64,000 bases of DNA from positions 1 through 64,000 of the forward strand of contig NZ_JAFBIX010000007.1 of assembly GCF_021531895.1 (NCBI RefSeq), written 5' to 3'. Each line of letters opens with the position of its first letter. The first letter of the stretch is position 1. Made by a program: the position numbers and the translations under genes. The notes under the pieces were generated by a model that was given only the letters and a program-made list of their open reading frames with translations, was not told the DNA's origin and made no database searches. Below, piece after piece: positions 1 to 8,316 of this stretch. The DNA comes from Faecalicatena contorta (lineage in GTDB: Bacteria; Bacillota; Clostridia; Lachnospirales; Lachnospiraceae).

Positions 1-55
1 TCAATGCGAGAGGTATACGGCTTAGATAAAGCATTACGCGAGTAAACTCGCATAA

Positions 56-114
56 GCGGTTCCCGCAAGTCCGGACAGACGGTTTCCCGTCTGCCGGATT
101 TGCGGTGTTACCGC
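56..114. repeat. Large near-perfect palindrome (hairpin element)
   Basis: Bases 63-82 pair with 87-105 around a TTTC loop, with one bulged A at 75 and one G-T pair. An outer GCGGT/ACCGC stem (56-60 with 110-114) follows an internal loop. A smaller hairpin, GCGAG-TAAA-CTCGC type, lies just upstream at about 39-52. The palindrome is GC-rich compared with its surroundings and has no T-tract, so it does not look like an ordinary terminator. It abuts the point where glucosaminidase homology begins. A dispersed palindromic repeat is the best guess; copy number cannot be judged from one window. Confidence 0.7.
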
Positions 115-514
115 ACAGGAATATTCAGCTATTGCAGAGAATGTAAAGCCAGAAGTAGTATTTGGGCAGGCAATGAAAGAAACTGGGTATCTCCAATATG
201 GAGGAGACGTGAAGCCAGAGCAATACAATTTTGCGGGAATTGGTGCAATAGGAAACGGAGTACCGGGAGAATCTTTTGAAAATGTACAGATAGGTTTGCG
301 TGCGCAGGTTCAACATTTGAAAGCATATGCATCGGTTGAGCCATTAAATCAGGACTGTGTAGACCCAAGATTCAAATATCCGACACGAGGATCAGCACCT
401 TATGTTGAATGGTTGGGAATCTCGGAAAATCCGAATGGAAAAGGATGGGCAGCTGCTGTCGGTTATGGATTTAGTCTTATGAAAGATTATATTAATCCGA
501 TTTTTGCATTGTAA
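56..514 (+). pseudogene. 5'-truncated glucosaminidase domain gene
   Basis: The frame is open from 56 (stop TAA at 53-55) to 514, but the first in-frame ATG is at 173, well inside the conserved domain. Recognisable glucosaminidase sequence starts near 122: an EVVFGQAMKETGYLQYGG-type block, then NFAGIGAIG and a C-terminal YVEWLGI...GKGWA block. These are typical of the endo-beta-N-acetylglucosaminidase (LytG/FlgJ-like) fold that cuts peptidoglycan glycan strands. The N-terminal part of the domain and any signal peptide are missing and replaced by the palindrome. No ribosome-binding site precedes 173. Most likely a gene remnant; the window edge hides what lies further upstream. Confidence 0.65.
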
Positions 515-546
515 ATATAAAATGTATGAAAAGAGGAGTGCGAATC

Positions 547-1128
547 ATGAAAAAGAGAATAATGTTATCTAGCTTGCTATTAGTAGGAATATTATGTTTG
601 ACTGCTTGTAGTAAAACCACAGATGCTGAGAAGACATCCGAATCAGCAACACAGGAAGAAAAAGAAAATGAATCTATAGTGGATCAGGAAGAATCTGACC
701 AGGCAGAAGAATCAGAAGAAGTTGGTGATACACAAAAATCCGAAGGACAGCCAGCGGATATTACGATATACTACAGTAATGATGATGCTACAGCATTTAC
801 CACTGAGGAAGTACAGATTAACTCTTTGTCTCCAGAAGAAGTATTGAATGCATTAATTGAAAAAGGAGCAATTGCAGCGGATGTTGAGATTCTGTCATTT
901 GAGACAACGACTGTAGACGGAAAATCGACAATATTACTTGATTTCAATGACGCATTCGCTTCTTATATTTCCAGCATGGGATCTACTGGTGAATACTTTG
1001 TAATGGGAAGTATCTGTAATACATTCCTGGATGCATATGATTGTGAACAGATTCAGGTTACAGTGGATGGAGATACTTTGTCTACTGGACATGCTGAATA
1101 TCCAGGCTATATGACAACATTTTCATAG
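547..1128 (+). CDS. GerMN-domain lipoprotein
   Basis: A 193-residue predicted lipoprotein. ATG 547 is preferred over 526 because GAGGAG (533-538) sits 8 bases before it. Residues 1-20 form a signal peptide ending in an L-T-A-C lipobox, so the Cys should be lipidated and the protein anchored outside the membrane. A Ser/Glu-rich linker (about 22-70) leads to a C-terminal GerMN-like domain with the motifs ITIYYSNDD, SPEEVLNALIEKG and LLDFNDAF. GerMN domains occur in the spore germination protein GerM and in other envelope lipoproteins; the exact role is unknown. It follows the glucosaminidase remnant, which fits a cell-wall setting. Confidence 0.8.
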   Translation: MKKRIMLSSLLLVGILCLTACSKTTDAEKTSESATQEEKENESIVDQEESDQAEESEEVGDTQKSEGQPADITIYYSNDDATAFTTEEVQINSLSPEEVLNALIEKGAIAADVEILSFETTTVDGKSTILLDFNDAFASYISSMGSTGEYFVMGSICNTFLDAYDCEQIQVTVDGDTLSTGHAEYPGYMTTFS

Positions 1129-1167
1129 AATTTGACAGGTGAGAGGATACACTGGAAGGAGTACATG

Positions 1168-2355
1168 ATGAAAAAAACAGGTTATTATTCTTCCGGTGAA
1201 TTTGCCCGTATGGCGCATGTGACTTTGCGGACAATTCGCTATTATGACAAACAAGATATATTAAAGCCCTCCTTCGTGAGCGAAGCGGGGGCTCGTTTTT
1301 ATACAGATGAGGATTTTGCAAGATTGCAGCAGATTCTTTTGTTGAAGTATCTGGGATTCTCATTAGATGATATTAGGGAGATGACCATTGATGATGCAGA
1401 TTATCATTTTATGTTGAATGCATTGAATATTCAGCTGAAACTGGTGCAAGATCGTATCGAGCAGATGCAGCTGGTGGAGAAGGCTATTAAGGATACTTCT
1501 GAGGCGATTCAGGCGGAGCATACCATAGACTGGAATCAGATGTTGAATCTGATTCATCTGACTGGGATGGAGAAGAGCATGAAGAACCAATATCAGAATG
1601 CGTCGAATATATCTGCCAGGATTCATCTTCACAGTCTGTATTCGCAGAATCCACAAGGATGGTTTCCGTGGATCTATGAACAGATGGAGATGCGGTCGGA
1701 TATGCAGGTGTTGGAGATTGGCTGTGGTGATGGTACGTTATGGAGCAGTAATTTGAAAAAGTTACCGAAAGAAGTGGGGATAACGTTATCGGATATATCA
1801 GAAGGAATGCTTCGAGATGCAAGACGAGCTATTGGTATGGAAGATTTGCGGTTTACATTTCGGGTGTTCGATTGTCATCAGATCCCTTGTGAGGATGAGA
1901 GCTTCGATTTGGTGGTGGCGAACCATGTTCTGTTCTATTGTGATGATGTTTCGAAGGTGTGTCAGGAGGTACGGCGGGTACTTAAGCCGGGAGGATGTTT
2001 CTTGTGTAGTACCTATGGAAGGAACCATATGATAGAAGTCAGCCGTTTGGTCCAGGGATTCGATGACAGAATCGTACTTTCAGCAGATAAATTGTATGAG
2101 CGGTTTGGGAAAGAGAATGGTGCTGAGATTCTAAAAGATTACTTTTCGGAAAATGAATGGAGAGAATATGAAGATTATCTGTTGGTTCCGGAACCGGAGC
2201 CATTAATCTCTTATGTACTTTCCTGCCATGGGAATCAGGGCCAGTATATTGCGGAACGGTATAAGGAATTTCGTGCGTATGTGAAGAGAAAGACGGATGT
2301 GGGATTTCGGATTACGAAAGAAGCAGGGATATTCATTTCCCGAAAGCATATTTAA
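1168..2355 (+). CDS. MerR-family regulator fused to SAM methyltransferase
   Basis: A 395-residue two-domain protein. Residues 1-70 are a MerR winged helix (YYSSGEFARMAHVTLRTIRYYDK, then an ILLLKYLGFSLDDI motif), followed by a coiled-coil linker to about 125. Residues 150-290 are a class I methyltransferase with motif I VLEIGCGDGTLW, an acidic FDCHQIP...FDLVVANHVLFY stretch and RVLKPGG. The start is ATG 1168, 6 bases after AGGAG; a TTG at 1132 is in frame but unsupported. MerR domains bind spaced promoters and the C-terminal domain usually senses a ligand. Here a methyltransferase occupies that position, so it may sense or modify a small molecule. Target unknown. Confidence 0.85.
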   Translation: MKKTGYYSSGEFARMAHVTLRTIRYYDKQDILKPSFVSEAGARFYTDEDFARLQQILLLKYLGFSLDDIREMTIDDADYHFMLNALNIQLKLVQDRIEQMQLVEKAIKDTSEAIQAEHTIDWNQMLNLIHLTGMEKSMKNQYQNASNISARIHLHSLYSQNPQGWFPWIYEQMEMRSDMQVLEIGCGDGTLWSSNLKKLPKEVGITLSDISEGMLRDARRAIGMEDLRFTFRVFDCHQIPCEDESFDLVVANHVLFYCDDVSKVCQEVRRVLKPGGCFLCSTYGRNHMIEVSRLVQGFDDRIVLSADKLYERFGKENGAEILKDYFSENEWREYEDYLLVPEPEPLISYVLSCHGNQGQYIAERYKEFRAYVKRKTDVGFRITKEAGIFISRKHI

Positions 2356-2416
2356 AATAATAGGGATTATTGTCAGATAATGTCGACAAAACGATGGCAA
2401 GAATTTGAATCTTTCC

Positions 2417-2445
2417 TTGTGATTTTTAATAGTTATTGTTATACT
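2417..2445 (+). promoter_or_regulatory. Sigma-A promoter for the ATPase/nuclease cassette
   Basis: TTGTGA (2417-2422), a 17-base spacer and TATACT (2440-2445), 23 bases before the RBS of the ATPase gene. It gives the cassette independent transcription. Predicted from the consensus match only. Confidence 0.6.
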
Positions 2446-2488
2446 GAACTCAAGATGAATAAATGAAATGGGCAGAAGGTATTTTAAA

Positions 2489-3772
2489 ATGAAATTAATT
2501 ATTGATAATTTTGCGAAAATAAAGCATGCAGATATAATGATTGATGGGATTACAGTAATAGCAGGAGAAAACAATTCGGCAAAAAGTACAATTGGAAAAG
2601 TATTATATTCTTCTTTTAATTCTCTATATGATATAGAAGGAAAGATAGAAAAGCGAAGAATTGAGAATATATATGATGTATGCAATAGGGGTATGCGCAA
2701 TGCATTTATGCATGAATTACGTTCACCAAGAACGATATCTGACAGAATAAGTAAAGAGTTTAGCAATATTCTTGTGAGACAGGGTACAGTTGATAAATTA
2801 AAATATCATAAGATATTAATAGATATTCTAAAAAAATATAATGTAGAATTATCAGAAGAAAGAGTTGAAGAGATTCTTGAAAATACATATGATAAAATTG
2901 TTTCGTTAAAGAAAAATGACGATTATGAGATTGCATTAGAATTAATACAGAGATTTTTCACACAGGTATTTGATTCTCAAATCCAATGTTTAAAAGGAGC
3001 TGAAAAAAAAGCAAAGGTAACATTGGTAATTAAAAATAAAGAATTATCAATTCAGTTTGAAAATAATGAATGTGTCAAATGGGAGACAGAGTATAATATT
3101 TTGCATGAAGCTTTTTTTATTGACGATCCTTTTGTTTTGGATAATTTAACAGGATTTTATTTCTTGTCTAATAATACAATTCGTAATCAATTGATTGAAC
3201 GATTAAGTGACGATGATCTAATGGAAGGTATATTTGATGCAGTTAAGGCGAAAGATAGTCTAAAAGAGATATATAATATTTTGGATCAGATAACAAAAGG
3301 AAAGATATCCGTGCGAAATGGACAATGGGAATTAAGCTCAGAAGAATATCAAGAGCCAGTTCATTTTGAGAATCTTTCAGCAGGGTTAAAGTCTTTTGTA
3401 TTAGTAAAGATGCTGTTGGAAAAGGGAATTCTTAAAGAAAAAGATGTACTTATTTTGGATGAGCCAGAGATTCATCTTCATCCTGAATGGCAATTGGTTT
3501 ATGCAGAATTAATTGTTCTTTTGCAGAAAATGTTTGATCTGAGTATTGTAGTTACAACACATAGCCGTGATTTTTTGGAGGCTATAGAATTAAGTGTAAA
3601 AAAATATAAGTTAAATGACAAGAGTAATTTTTATTTGTCGAGAATGGAGGATGAATTAGTAGTTTTTGATAATGTTACAAATAATTTGGAAAGAATCTAT
3701 AACCAACTGGTAACTCCCAGTATGTTATTAGATAAACTTAGGTATGAAATAGGAATGGATGAGGATGAGTAA
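2489..3772 (+). CDS. SMC/OLD-like AAA ATPase of a two-gene cassette
   Basis: A 427-residue ABC-type ATPase of the AAA_15/AAA_21 group. Visible motifs are Walker A GENNSAKS (26-33, with Ala where Gly is usual before Lys), signature LSAG (296-299), Walker B VLILDEPE (320-327) and the H-switch TTHS (356-359). A helical insert of about 260 residues lies between Walker A and the signature. There is no C-terminal TOPRIM domain, so it is not a full OLD nuclease. Start 2489 has AGAAGG 9 bases upstream; ATG 2468 has no RBS. The gene is AT-rich and overlaps the next by 8 bases. In defence systems such ATPases act as sensors or scaffolds for a partner effector; that role is inferred here. Confidence 0.85.
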   Translation: MKLIIDNFAKIKHADIMIDGITVIAGENNSAKSTIGKVLYSSFNSLYDIEGKIEKRRIENIYDVCNRGMRNAFMHELRSPRTISDRISKEFSNILVRQGTVDKLKYHKILIDILKKYNVELSEERVEEILENTYDKIVSLKKNDDYEIALELIQRFFTQVFDSQIQCLKGAEKKAKVTLVIKNKELSIQFENNECVKWETEYNILHEAFFIDDPFVLDNLTGFYFLSNNTIRNQLIERLSDDDLMEGIFDAVKAKDSLKEIYNILDQITKGKISVRNGQWELSSEEYQEPVHFENLSAGLKSFVLVKMLLEKGILKEKDVLILDEPEIHLHPEWQLVYAELIVLLQKMFDLSIVVTTHSRDFLEAIELSVKKYKLNDKSNFYLSRMEDELVVFDNVTNNLERIYNQLVTPSMLLDKLRYEIGMDEDE

Positions 3773-4409
3773 TTTTGATGTATTTAAAGACACAGTAGTG
3801 AGATATTTAATGAGAAATGGAATAGAATTATCATTTTTATCTTCTTTACATGAAGTGTCCCTGAATAATACAAATGATGAATCACGATATCTATGTAATA
3901 GTGGTGGAGATTTAGAAGTGGTATCTATGGATGTATTAGCAAAAGATGGGTATAGAAAAGTTAAGGCATCTTCCTTGAAGGAGAATCCTATTACTACTGT
4001 AGATGCATTTATGATTAACAAAAATAATGAATGGTATTTGATTGAATTTAAAGATTGTCCTATAAGAAGTGATAAAAAAACAACAAAGGATAATATCATT
4101 AAAAAGGCATATGAAAATTGGTATATGATATTAGACATGTTTTATACAATGACAGAAGAAGGATATGAAAATGCTATTTTTGACGTGGTAAATCCTGTTA
4201 AGTTTGCTAAGTTACATGTTTATTACATATTGGTTTGTAGTGCAGATAAAAATGCAAATATTTATAATCAGGTAAAGAACAAGGCATTGTTAAATCAGAA
4301 TTATACACCACCTTTTATGCAGAGGTTGAAAGATTATATTTTTAAAGATGCATTTGTCTATACAGAAGATTTTTTTGAGAAAAAATTTGTGAATAATTTT
4401 GTTTATTAA
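3765..4409 (+). CDS. Putative PD-(D/E)XK-like nuclease, partner of the ATPase
   Basis: A 214-residue protein of unknown family, overlapping the ATPase stop by 8 bases, so translation is probably coupled; ATG 3759 is an alternative start. Residues 79-96 read VDAFMI...WYLIEFKD, giving Asp80, Glu94 and Lys96 in the D-(X)n-E-X-K spacing of PD-(D/E)XK nucleases. The strand-turn-strand context fits, and a Lys-rich helix follows (about 105-120). Glu46 could be the upstream helix Glu. No HNH, DUF4435 or TOPRIM motif was seen. The gene is strongly AT-rich like its partner. If the motif is real, this is the nucleic-acid-cleaving effector controlled by the ATPase. Function is not demonstrated. Confidence 0.6.
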   Translation: MSNFDVFKDTVVRYLMRNGIELSFLSSLHEVSLNNTNDESRYLCNSGGDLEVVSMDVLAKDGYRKVKASSLKENPITTVDAFMINKNNEWYLIEFKDCPIRSDKKTTKDNIIKKAYENWYMILDMFYTMTEEGYENAIFDVVNPVKFAKLHVYYILVCSADKNANIYNQVKNKALLNQNYTPPFMQRLKDYIFKDAFVYTEDFFEKKFVNNFVY

Positions 4410-4427
4410 AAATTAAAAAAGTACTTG

Positions 4428-4450
4428 AAGGTGACCTAAGGTCACCTTTT
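4428..4450 (+). terminator. Intrinsic terminator after the cassette
   Basis: AAGGTGACC (4428-4436), loop TAA, GGTCACCTT (4440-4448), then TT. A perfect 9-bp stem that closes the two-gene cassette before rfbA. Confidence 0.8.
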
Positions 4451-4527
4451 ATAATGTGTTTAGACAGGATGAAATCGACTGAATTGGGAACATAATAATT
4501 ACATACATTACAAAGGAGGTTCCTATT

Positions 4528-5424
4528 ATGAAGGGAATTATATTAGCAGGAGGTTCTGGTACACGCCTGTATCCTCTGACCATGGTAACATCGAAGCAAT
4601 TATTACCAATTTATGATAAACCGATGATCTATTATCCGATGTCTGTATTGATGAATGCAGGTATCCGTGATATCTTGATTATCTCTACACCACAGGATAC
4701 ACCGAGATTTCAGGAACTGTTGGGAGATGGACACCAGTATGGTGTGAATCTTTCTTATGCAGTTCAGCCAAGCCCGGATGGACTGGCACAGGCATTTATT
4801 ATTGGTGCAGACTTCATTGGTGACGATACCGTTGCAATGGTTCTGGGAGATAATATATTCGCAGGTCATGGCTTGAAGAAGCGTCTGAAAGCGGCCGTGG
4901 AAAATGCAGAGTCTGGAAAAGGTGCGACAGTATTCGGCTATTATGTAGATGATCCGGAACGTTTTGGTATCGTAGAATTCGACCACAACGGAAAGGCAAT
5001 CTCTATTGAAGAGAAGCCAGAGCATCCAAAGAGCAATTACTGTGTAACAGGATTATACTTCTATGATAACAAGGTCGTAGAGTATGCGAAGAACCTGAAG
5101 CCTGGAAAAAGAGGCGAGTTAGAGGTCACAGACCTGAACCGCATCTATCTGGAAGACAATCAGCTGAATGTAGAGCTCCTTGGACAAGGATTTACCTGGC
5201 TGGATACCGGAACACATGAAAGTCTGGTAGATGCAACAAATTTTGTTAAGACAGTAGAGACACATCAGCATCGTAAGATCGCATGCCTGGAAGAGATCGC
5301 ATATCTGAATGGCTGGATCAGCAAAGAAGAAGTCATGAAAGTCTATGAAGTACTGAAAAAGAACCAGTACGGACAGTACCTGAAAGACGTATTAGATGGG
5401 AAGTATCAAGAAAACTTGTATTAA
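4528..5424 (+). CDS. rfbA: Glucose-1-phosphate thymidylyltransferase
   Basis: A 298-residue RmlA enzyme that makes dTDP-glucose from glucose-1-phosphate and dTTP, the first step of dTDP-L-rhamnose synthesis. The N-terminus [18 protein letters not shown] is the nucleotide-binding signature. [26 protein letters not shown] and the [19 protein letters not shown] block follow. Length is as expected. AAAGGAGG lies just upstream of the ATG. It leads the rhamnose gene set (A, B, D, C) but is separated from rfbB by a structured 180-base element that may affect downstream expression. Confidence 0.97.
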   Translation: MKGIILAGGSGTRLYPLTMVTSKQLLPIYDKPMIYYPMSVLMNAGIRDILIISTPQDTPRFQELLGDGHQYGVNLSYAVQPSPDGLAQAFIIGADFIGDDTVAMVLGDNIFAGHGLKKRLKAAVENAESGKGATVFGYYVDDPERFGIVEFDHNGKAISIEEKPEHPKSNYCVTGLYFYDNKVVEYAKNLKPGKRGELEVTDLNRIYLEDNQLNVELLGQGFTWLDTGTHESLVDATNFVKTVETHQHRKIACLEEIAYLNGWISKEEVMKVYEVLKKNQYGQYLKDVLDGKYQENLY

Positions 5425-5435
5425 AAACGTTACTA

Positions 5436-5618
5436 TTCACAGTTATTTCAGAAGAATAATCAGGCTTTTCGTGTTTACACGTAAAAGAATGGTTATTCTT
5501 CTGAAATTGAACTGCGAAGCAGGAACTTCACCCACATAAGCAATCTTAGCTGCATAGTAGCGAGATTGGAGCCTCGAAAAGAGGCGACGATTGCGCATGT
5601 GGAGTGAAGAACTGTGAA
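5436..5618. other. Multi-branch structured element between rfbA and rfbB
   Basis: A 9-bp closing stem (TTCACAGTT 5436-5444 with AACTGTGAA 5610-5618) encloses two arms. Arm 1 is a perfect 13-bp stem (5447-5459 with 5493-5505) topped by CTTTT/AAAAG and CGTG/CACG pairs. Arm 2 pairs 5526-5537 with 5597-5609 (one bulge) and 5540-5545 with 5589-5594, and carries a GCCTC-GAAAA-GAGGC hairpin (5571-5585). No convincing ORF is present. It could be a structured RNA, a leader controlling rfbB, or a MITE-like repeat with terminal inverted repeats. I do not recognise a named family. Confidence 0.6.
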
Positions 5619-5649
5619 GAACATTAGAACACAAAAGGAGAATATGATT

Positions 5650-6669
5650 ATGACAATTATTGTAACTGGCGGAGCTGGATTTATTGGAAGTAACTTTATA
5701 TTTCACATGTTAGAGAAGTACCCGGATTATCGTATTGTATGTCTGGATTGTCTGACTTATGCAGGAAATTTATCCACACTGGCACCTGTCATGGACAACC
5801 CGAATTTTAGATTTGTAAAAGAGAGTATCACAGATCGTGAAGCAGTGTACAGATTATTCGAAGAGGAGCATCCGGATATCGTGGTGAACTTTGCAGCAGA
5901 GAGTCATGTAGACCGTTCTATTGAGAATCCGGAAGTATTCTTGGATACGAACATTAAAGGAACAGCAGTGTTGATGGATGCTTGTAGAAAATATGGAATT
6001 ACCCGTTATCATCAGGTATCTACTGATGAGGTGTACGGAGATCTTCCACTGGACAGACCAGATCTGTTCTTTACAGAGGAAACACCAATTCACACAAGTA
6101 GCCCATATAGCTCTTCGAAGGCGGCAGCTGACCTGTTAGTGCTGGCATATCATAGAACCTATGGTCTCCCTGTGACCATTAGTAGATGTTCGAACAACTA
6201 TGGCCCATATCATTTCCCAGAGAAGCTGATTCCATTGATGATTGCTAATGCACTGAATGACAAACCACTTCCGGTATATGGTAAGGGAGAGAATGTCCGT
6301 GACTGGCTGTATGTAGAGGATCACTGTAAGGCAATTGATCTGATCATTCACAAAGGACGAGTTGGTGAAGTATACAATATCGGTGGACATAACGAGATGA
6401 AGAACATTGACATTGTTAAGATTATCTGTAAAGAATTAGGGAAACCAGAAAGCCTGATTACTTATGTAACAGACCGTAAAGGTCATGATATGCGTTATGC
6501 AATCGACCCAACCAAGATTCATAATGAATTGGGATGGCTTCCGGAGACAAAGTTTGCAGATGGTATCAAGAAGACGATTCAGTGGTATCTGGATCATAAA
6601 GAATGGTGGGAGACTATTATCTCTGGTGAATATCAGAATTATTATGAGAAGATGTATGCAAATCGTTAA
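5650..6669 (+). CDS. rfbB: dTDP-glucose 4,6-dehydratase
   Basis: A 339-residue extended short-chain dehydrogenase that converts dTDP-glucose to dTDP-4-keto-6-deoxyglucose. The Rossmann motif TGGAGFIGSNF is at the N-terminus. The catalytic triad region includes STDEVYG and SPYSSSKAAADLLV (Tyr-X3-Lys), and RCSNNYGPYHFPEKLIPL is typical of RmlB. ATG 5650 is chosen because AAAGGAG (5634-5640) lies 9 bases away; 5614 and 5644 are less likely. It is followed after 23 bases by rfbD. Confidence 0.96.
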   Translation: MTIIVTGGAGFIGSNFIFHMLEKYPDYRIVCLDCLTYAGNLSTLAPVMDNPNFRFVKESITDREAVYRLFEEEHPDIVVNFAAESHVDRSIENPEVFLDTNIKGTAVLMDACRKYGITRYHQVSTDEVYGDLPLDRPDLFFTEETPIHTSSPYSSSKAAADLLVLAYHRTYGLPVTISRCSNNYGPYHFPEKLIPLMIANALNDKPLPVYGKGENVRDWLYVEDHCKAIDLIIHKGRVGEVYNIGGHNEMKNIDIVKIICKELGKPESLITYVTDRKGHDMRYAIDPTKIHNELGWLPETKFADGIKKTIQWYLDHKEWWETIISGEYQNYYEKMYANR

Positions 6670-6692
6670 TTGTGGCAGCAGGAGGTAATCGT

Positions 6693-7634
6693 ATGAAGGT
6701 ATTAGTAACAGGCGTTGGCGGCCAGCTTGGGCATGATGTCATGAACGAACTGGCAAGGCGTGGATATGAAGGAATTGGAAGTGATATTGCTCCGGAATAT
6801 AGTGGAGTGGCAGATGGTTCTGCAGTTACTACAATGCCATATATTCCGATGGATATCACAGATGCAGCTTCTGTAGAAGAGAAGATTACAGAGGTTCATC
6901 CAGATGTAGTCGTTCACTGTGCAGCATGGACAGCAGTGGATATGGCAGAAGATGATGATAAGGTTGAAAAAGTACGTGCCATTAATGCAGGTGGCACAGC
7001 CAATATTGCGAATGTCTGCAAGAAGCTGGATTGTAAGATGGTATATATCAGTACGGACTATGTGTTTGATGGCCAGGGACTGAAGCCTTGGCAGCCGGAT
7101 TGTAAGGATTACAAGCCATTGAATGTCTATGGACAGACCAAGCTGGAAGGAGAATTGGCAGTATCTGAGACTTTAGAGAAATATTTCATCGTGCGGATTG
7201 CATGGGTATTTGGTAAGAATGGTAAGAACTTTATCAAGACGATGCTGAATGTAGGAAAGACCCATGATAAATTAACGGTGGTGAATGATCAGATTGGAAC
7301 ACCGACTTATACGTTCGATCTTGCAAGATTATTAGTGGATATGATTGAGACAGAGAAGTATGGTTATTATCATGCAACGAATGAAGGCGGTTATATCAGC
7401 TGGTATGACTTCACAAAAGAGATCTTCCGCCAGGCAGTAGAGATGGGGCATGAAGAGTATGCAGAAGACAGATTGACCGTATCTCCGGTAACGACCGAAG
7501 AGTATGGAATCTCTAAGGCGGTGCGTCCATTCAACAGCAGACTCGACAAGAGCAAGCTGATAGAGAATGGTTTTGAACCATTGCCGACATGGCAGGATGC
7601 ATTGGGTAGATATCTGAAAGAGATTGAATTTTAA
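6693..7634 (+). CDS. rfbD: dTDP-4-dehydrorhamnose reductase
   Basis: A 313-residue NAD(P)-dependent reductase, the last step to dTDP-L-rhamnose. The N-terminus MKVLVTGVGGQLGHDVM is the cofactor site. YISTDYVFDG and YGQTKLEGE supply the Ser/Thr-Tyr-Lys catalytic set, and RIAWVFGKNGKNFIKTM is conserved in RmlD. GGAGG sits 7 bases before ATG 6693; a GTG at 6672 is in frame but upstream of that RBS. It carries a longer insert (residues about 30-50, GIGSDIAPEYSG...) than Escherichia RmlD, as is common in Clostridia. Same operon direction as rfbB and rfbC. Confidence 0.95.
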   Translation: MKVLVTGVGGQLGHDVMNELARRGYEGIGSDIAPEYSGVADGSAVTTMPYIPMDITDAASVEEKITEVHPDVVVHCAAWTAVDMAEDDDKVEKVRAINAGGTANIANVCKKLDCKMVYISTDYVFDGQGLKPWQPDCKDYKPLNVYGQTKLEGELAVSETLEKYFIVRIAWVFGKNGKNFIKTMLNVGKTHDKLTVVNDQIGTPTYTFDLARLLVDMIETEKYGYYHATNEGGYISWYDFTKEIFRQAVEMGHEEYAEDRLTVSPVTTEEYGISKAVRPFNSRLDKSKLIENGFEPLPTWQDALGRYLKEIEF

Positions 7635-7663
7635 TTCGCGTTATAATATAGGAGATGATATAG

Positions 7664-8272
7664 ATGGGACAGATTAAAGTTGAGAAAAATGCCGGTGGAA
7701 TTCCGGGACTGTGCGTAATTGAGCCGACTGTTCATGGAGATGCCAGAGGGTATTTTATGGAGACCTACAATCAGAGGGATATGGAAGAGGCAGGACTTAC
7801 TATGAATTTTGTACAGGACAATCAGTCCTGCTCCACAAAAGGTGTCCTTCGGGGATTACATTTCCAGAAGGAATTTCCACAGGGGAAATTGGTGCGAGTT
7901 GTGAAAGGTTCTGTGTTTGATGTAGCAGTTGACCTCCGAAGTGATAGTGAGACTTATGGGAAATGGTTCGGGGTAGAATTGACAGAAGAGAATAAGAAGC
8001 AATTCTATATTCCAGAAGGATTCGCACATGGGTTTTTAGTGTTGAGCGATATTGCAGAATTCTGTTATAAATGTACAGACTTCTACCATCCGGGAGATGA
8101 AGGTGGCTTGGCGTGGAATGATCCGGAGATTGGAATTGAATGGCCACAGTTGACTGGCGCGTACCAGGGGACAGCGTCTGCTGACGGATATCAGTTGGAA
8201 GATGGAACAGCATTGAACTTAAGCGATAAAGATCAGCTCTGGGTTGGATTGAAGGATACTTTCCGTTTTTAG
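7664..8272 (+). CDS. rfbC: dTDP-4-dehydrorhamnose 3,5-epimerase
   Basis: A 202-residue cupin epimerase acting between RfbB and RfbD. Diagnostic motifs are DARGYFMETYNQ, FVQDNQSCSTKGVLRGLHFQ with the catalytic His, GSVFDVAVDLR, and FYIPEGFAHGFLVLS. It ends with an LSDKD-type tail. RBS AGGAG lies a few bases before the ATG. It completes the rhamnose pathway, and a 10-bp stem terminator follows. Confidence 0.96.
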   Translation: MGQIKVEKNAGGIPGLCVIEPTVHGDARGYFMETYNQRDMEEAGLTMNFVQDNQSCSTKGVLRGLHFQKEFPQGKLVRVVKGSVFDVAVDLRSDSETYGKWFGVELTEENKKQFYIPEGFAHGFLVLSDIAEFCYKCTDFYHPGDEGGLAWNDPEIGIEWPQLTGAYQGTASADGYQLEDGTALNLSDKDQLWVGLKDTFRF

Positions 8273-8280
8273 AGACAGAA

Positions 8281-8303
8281 CAGGCTGCCAAGATGGCAGC
8301 CTG
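8281..8303. terminator. Stem-loop between convergent rfbC and glycosyltransferase genes
   Basis: CAGGCTGCCA (8281-8290), loop AGA, TGGCAGCCTG (8294-8303): a perfect 10-bp stem in the 44-base gap between converging genes. The T-tract is weak on both strands, so it is probably a bidirectional but modest terminator. Confidence 0.65.
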
Positions 8304-8316
8304 ATATTATGAAAAA

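Noticed and set aside
2489-4409. PARIS, Septu or Gabija identity for the ATPase cassette
   Set aside because: The second gene lacks DUF4435, HNH and UvrD helicase features and the ATPase lacks TOPRIM, so none of these names can be supported.
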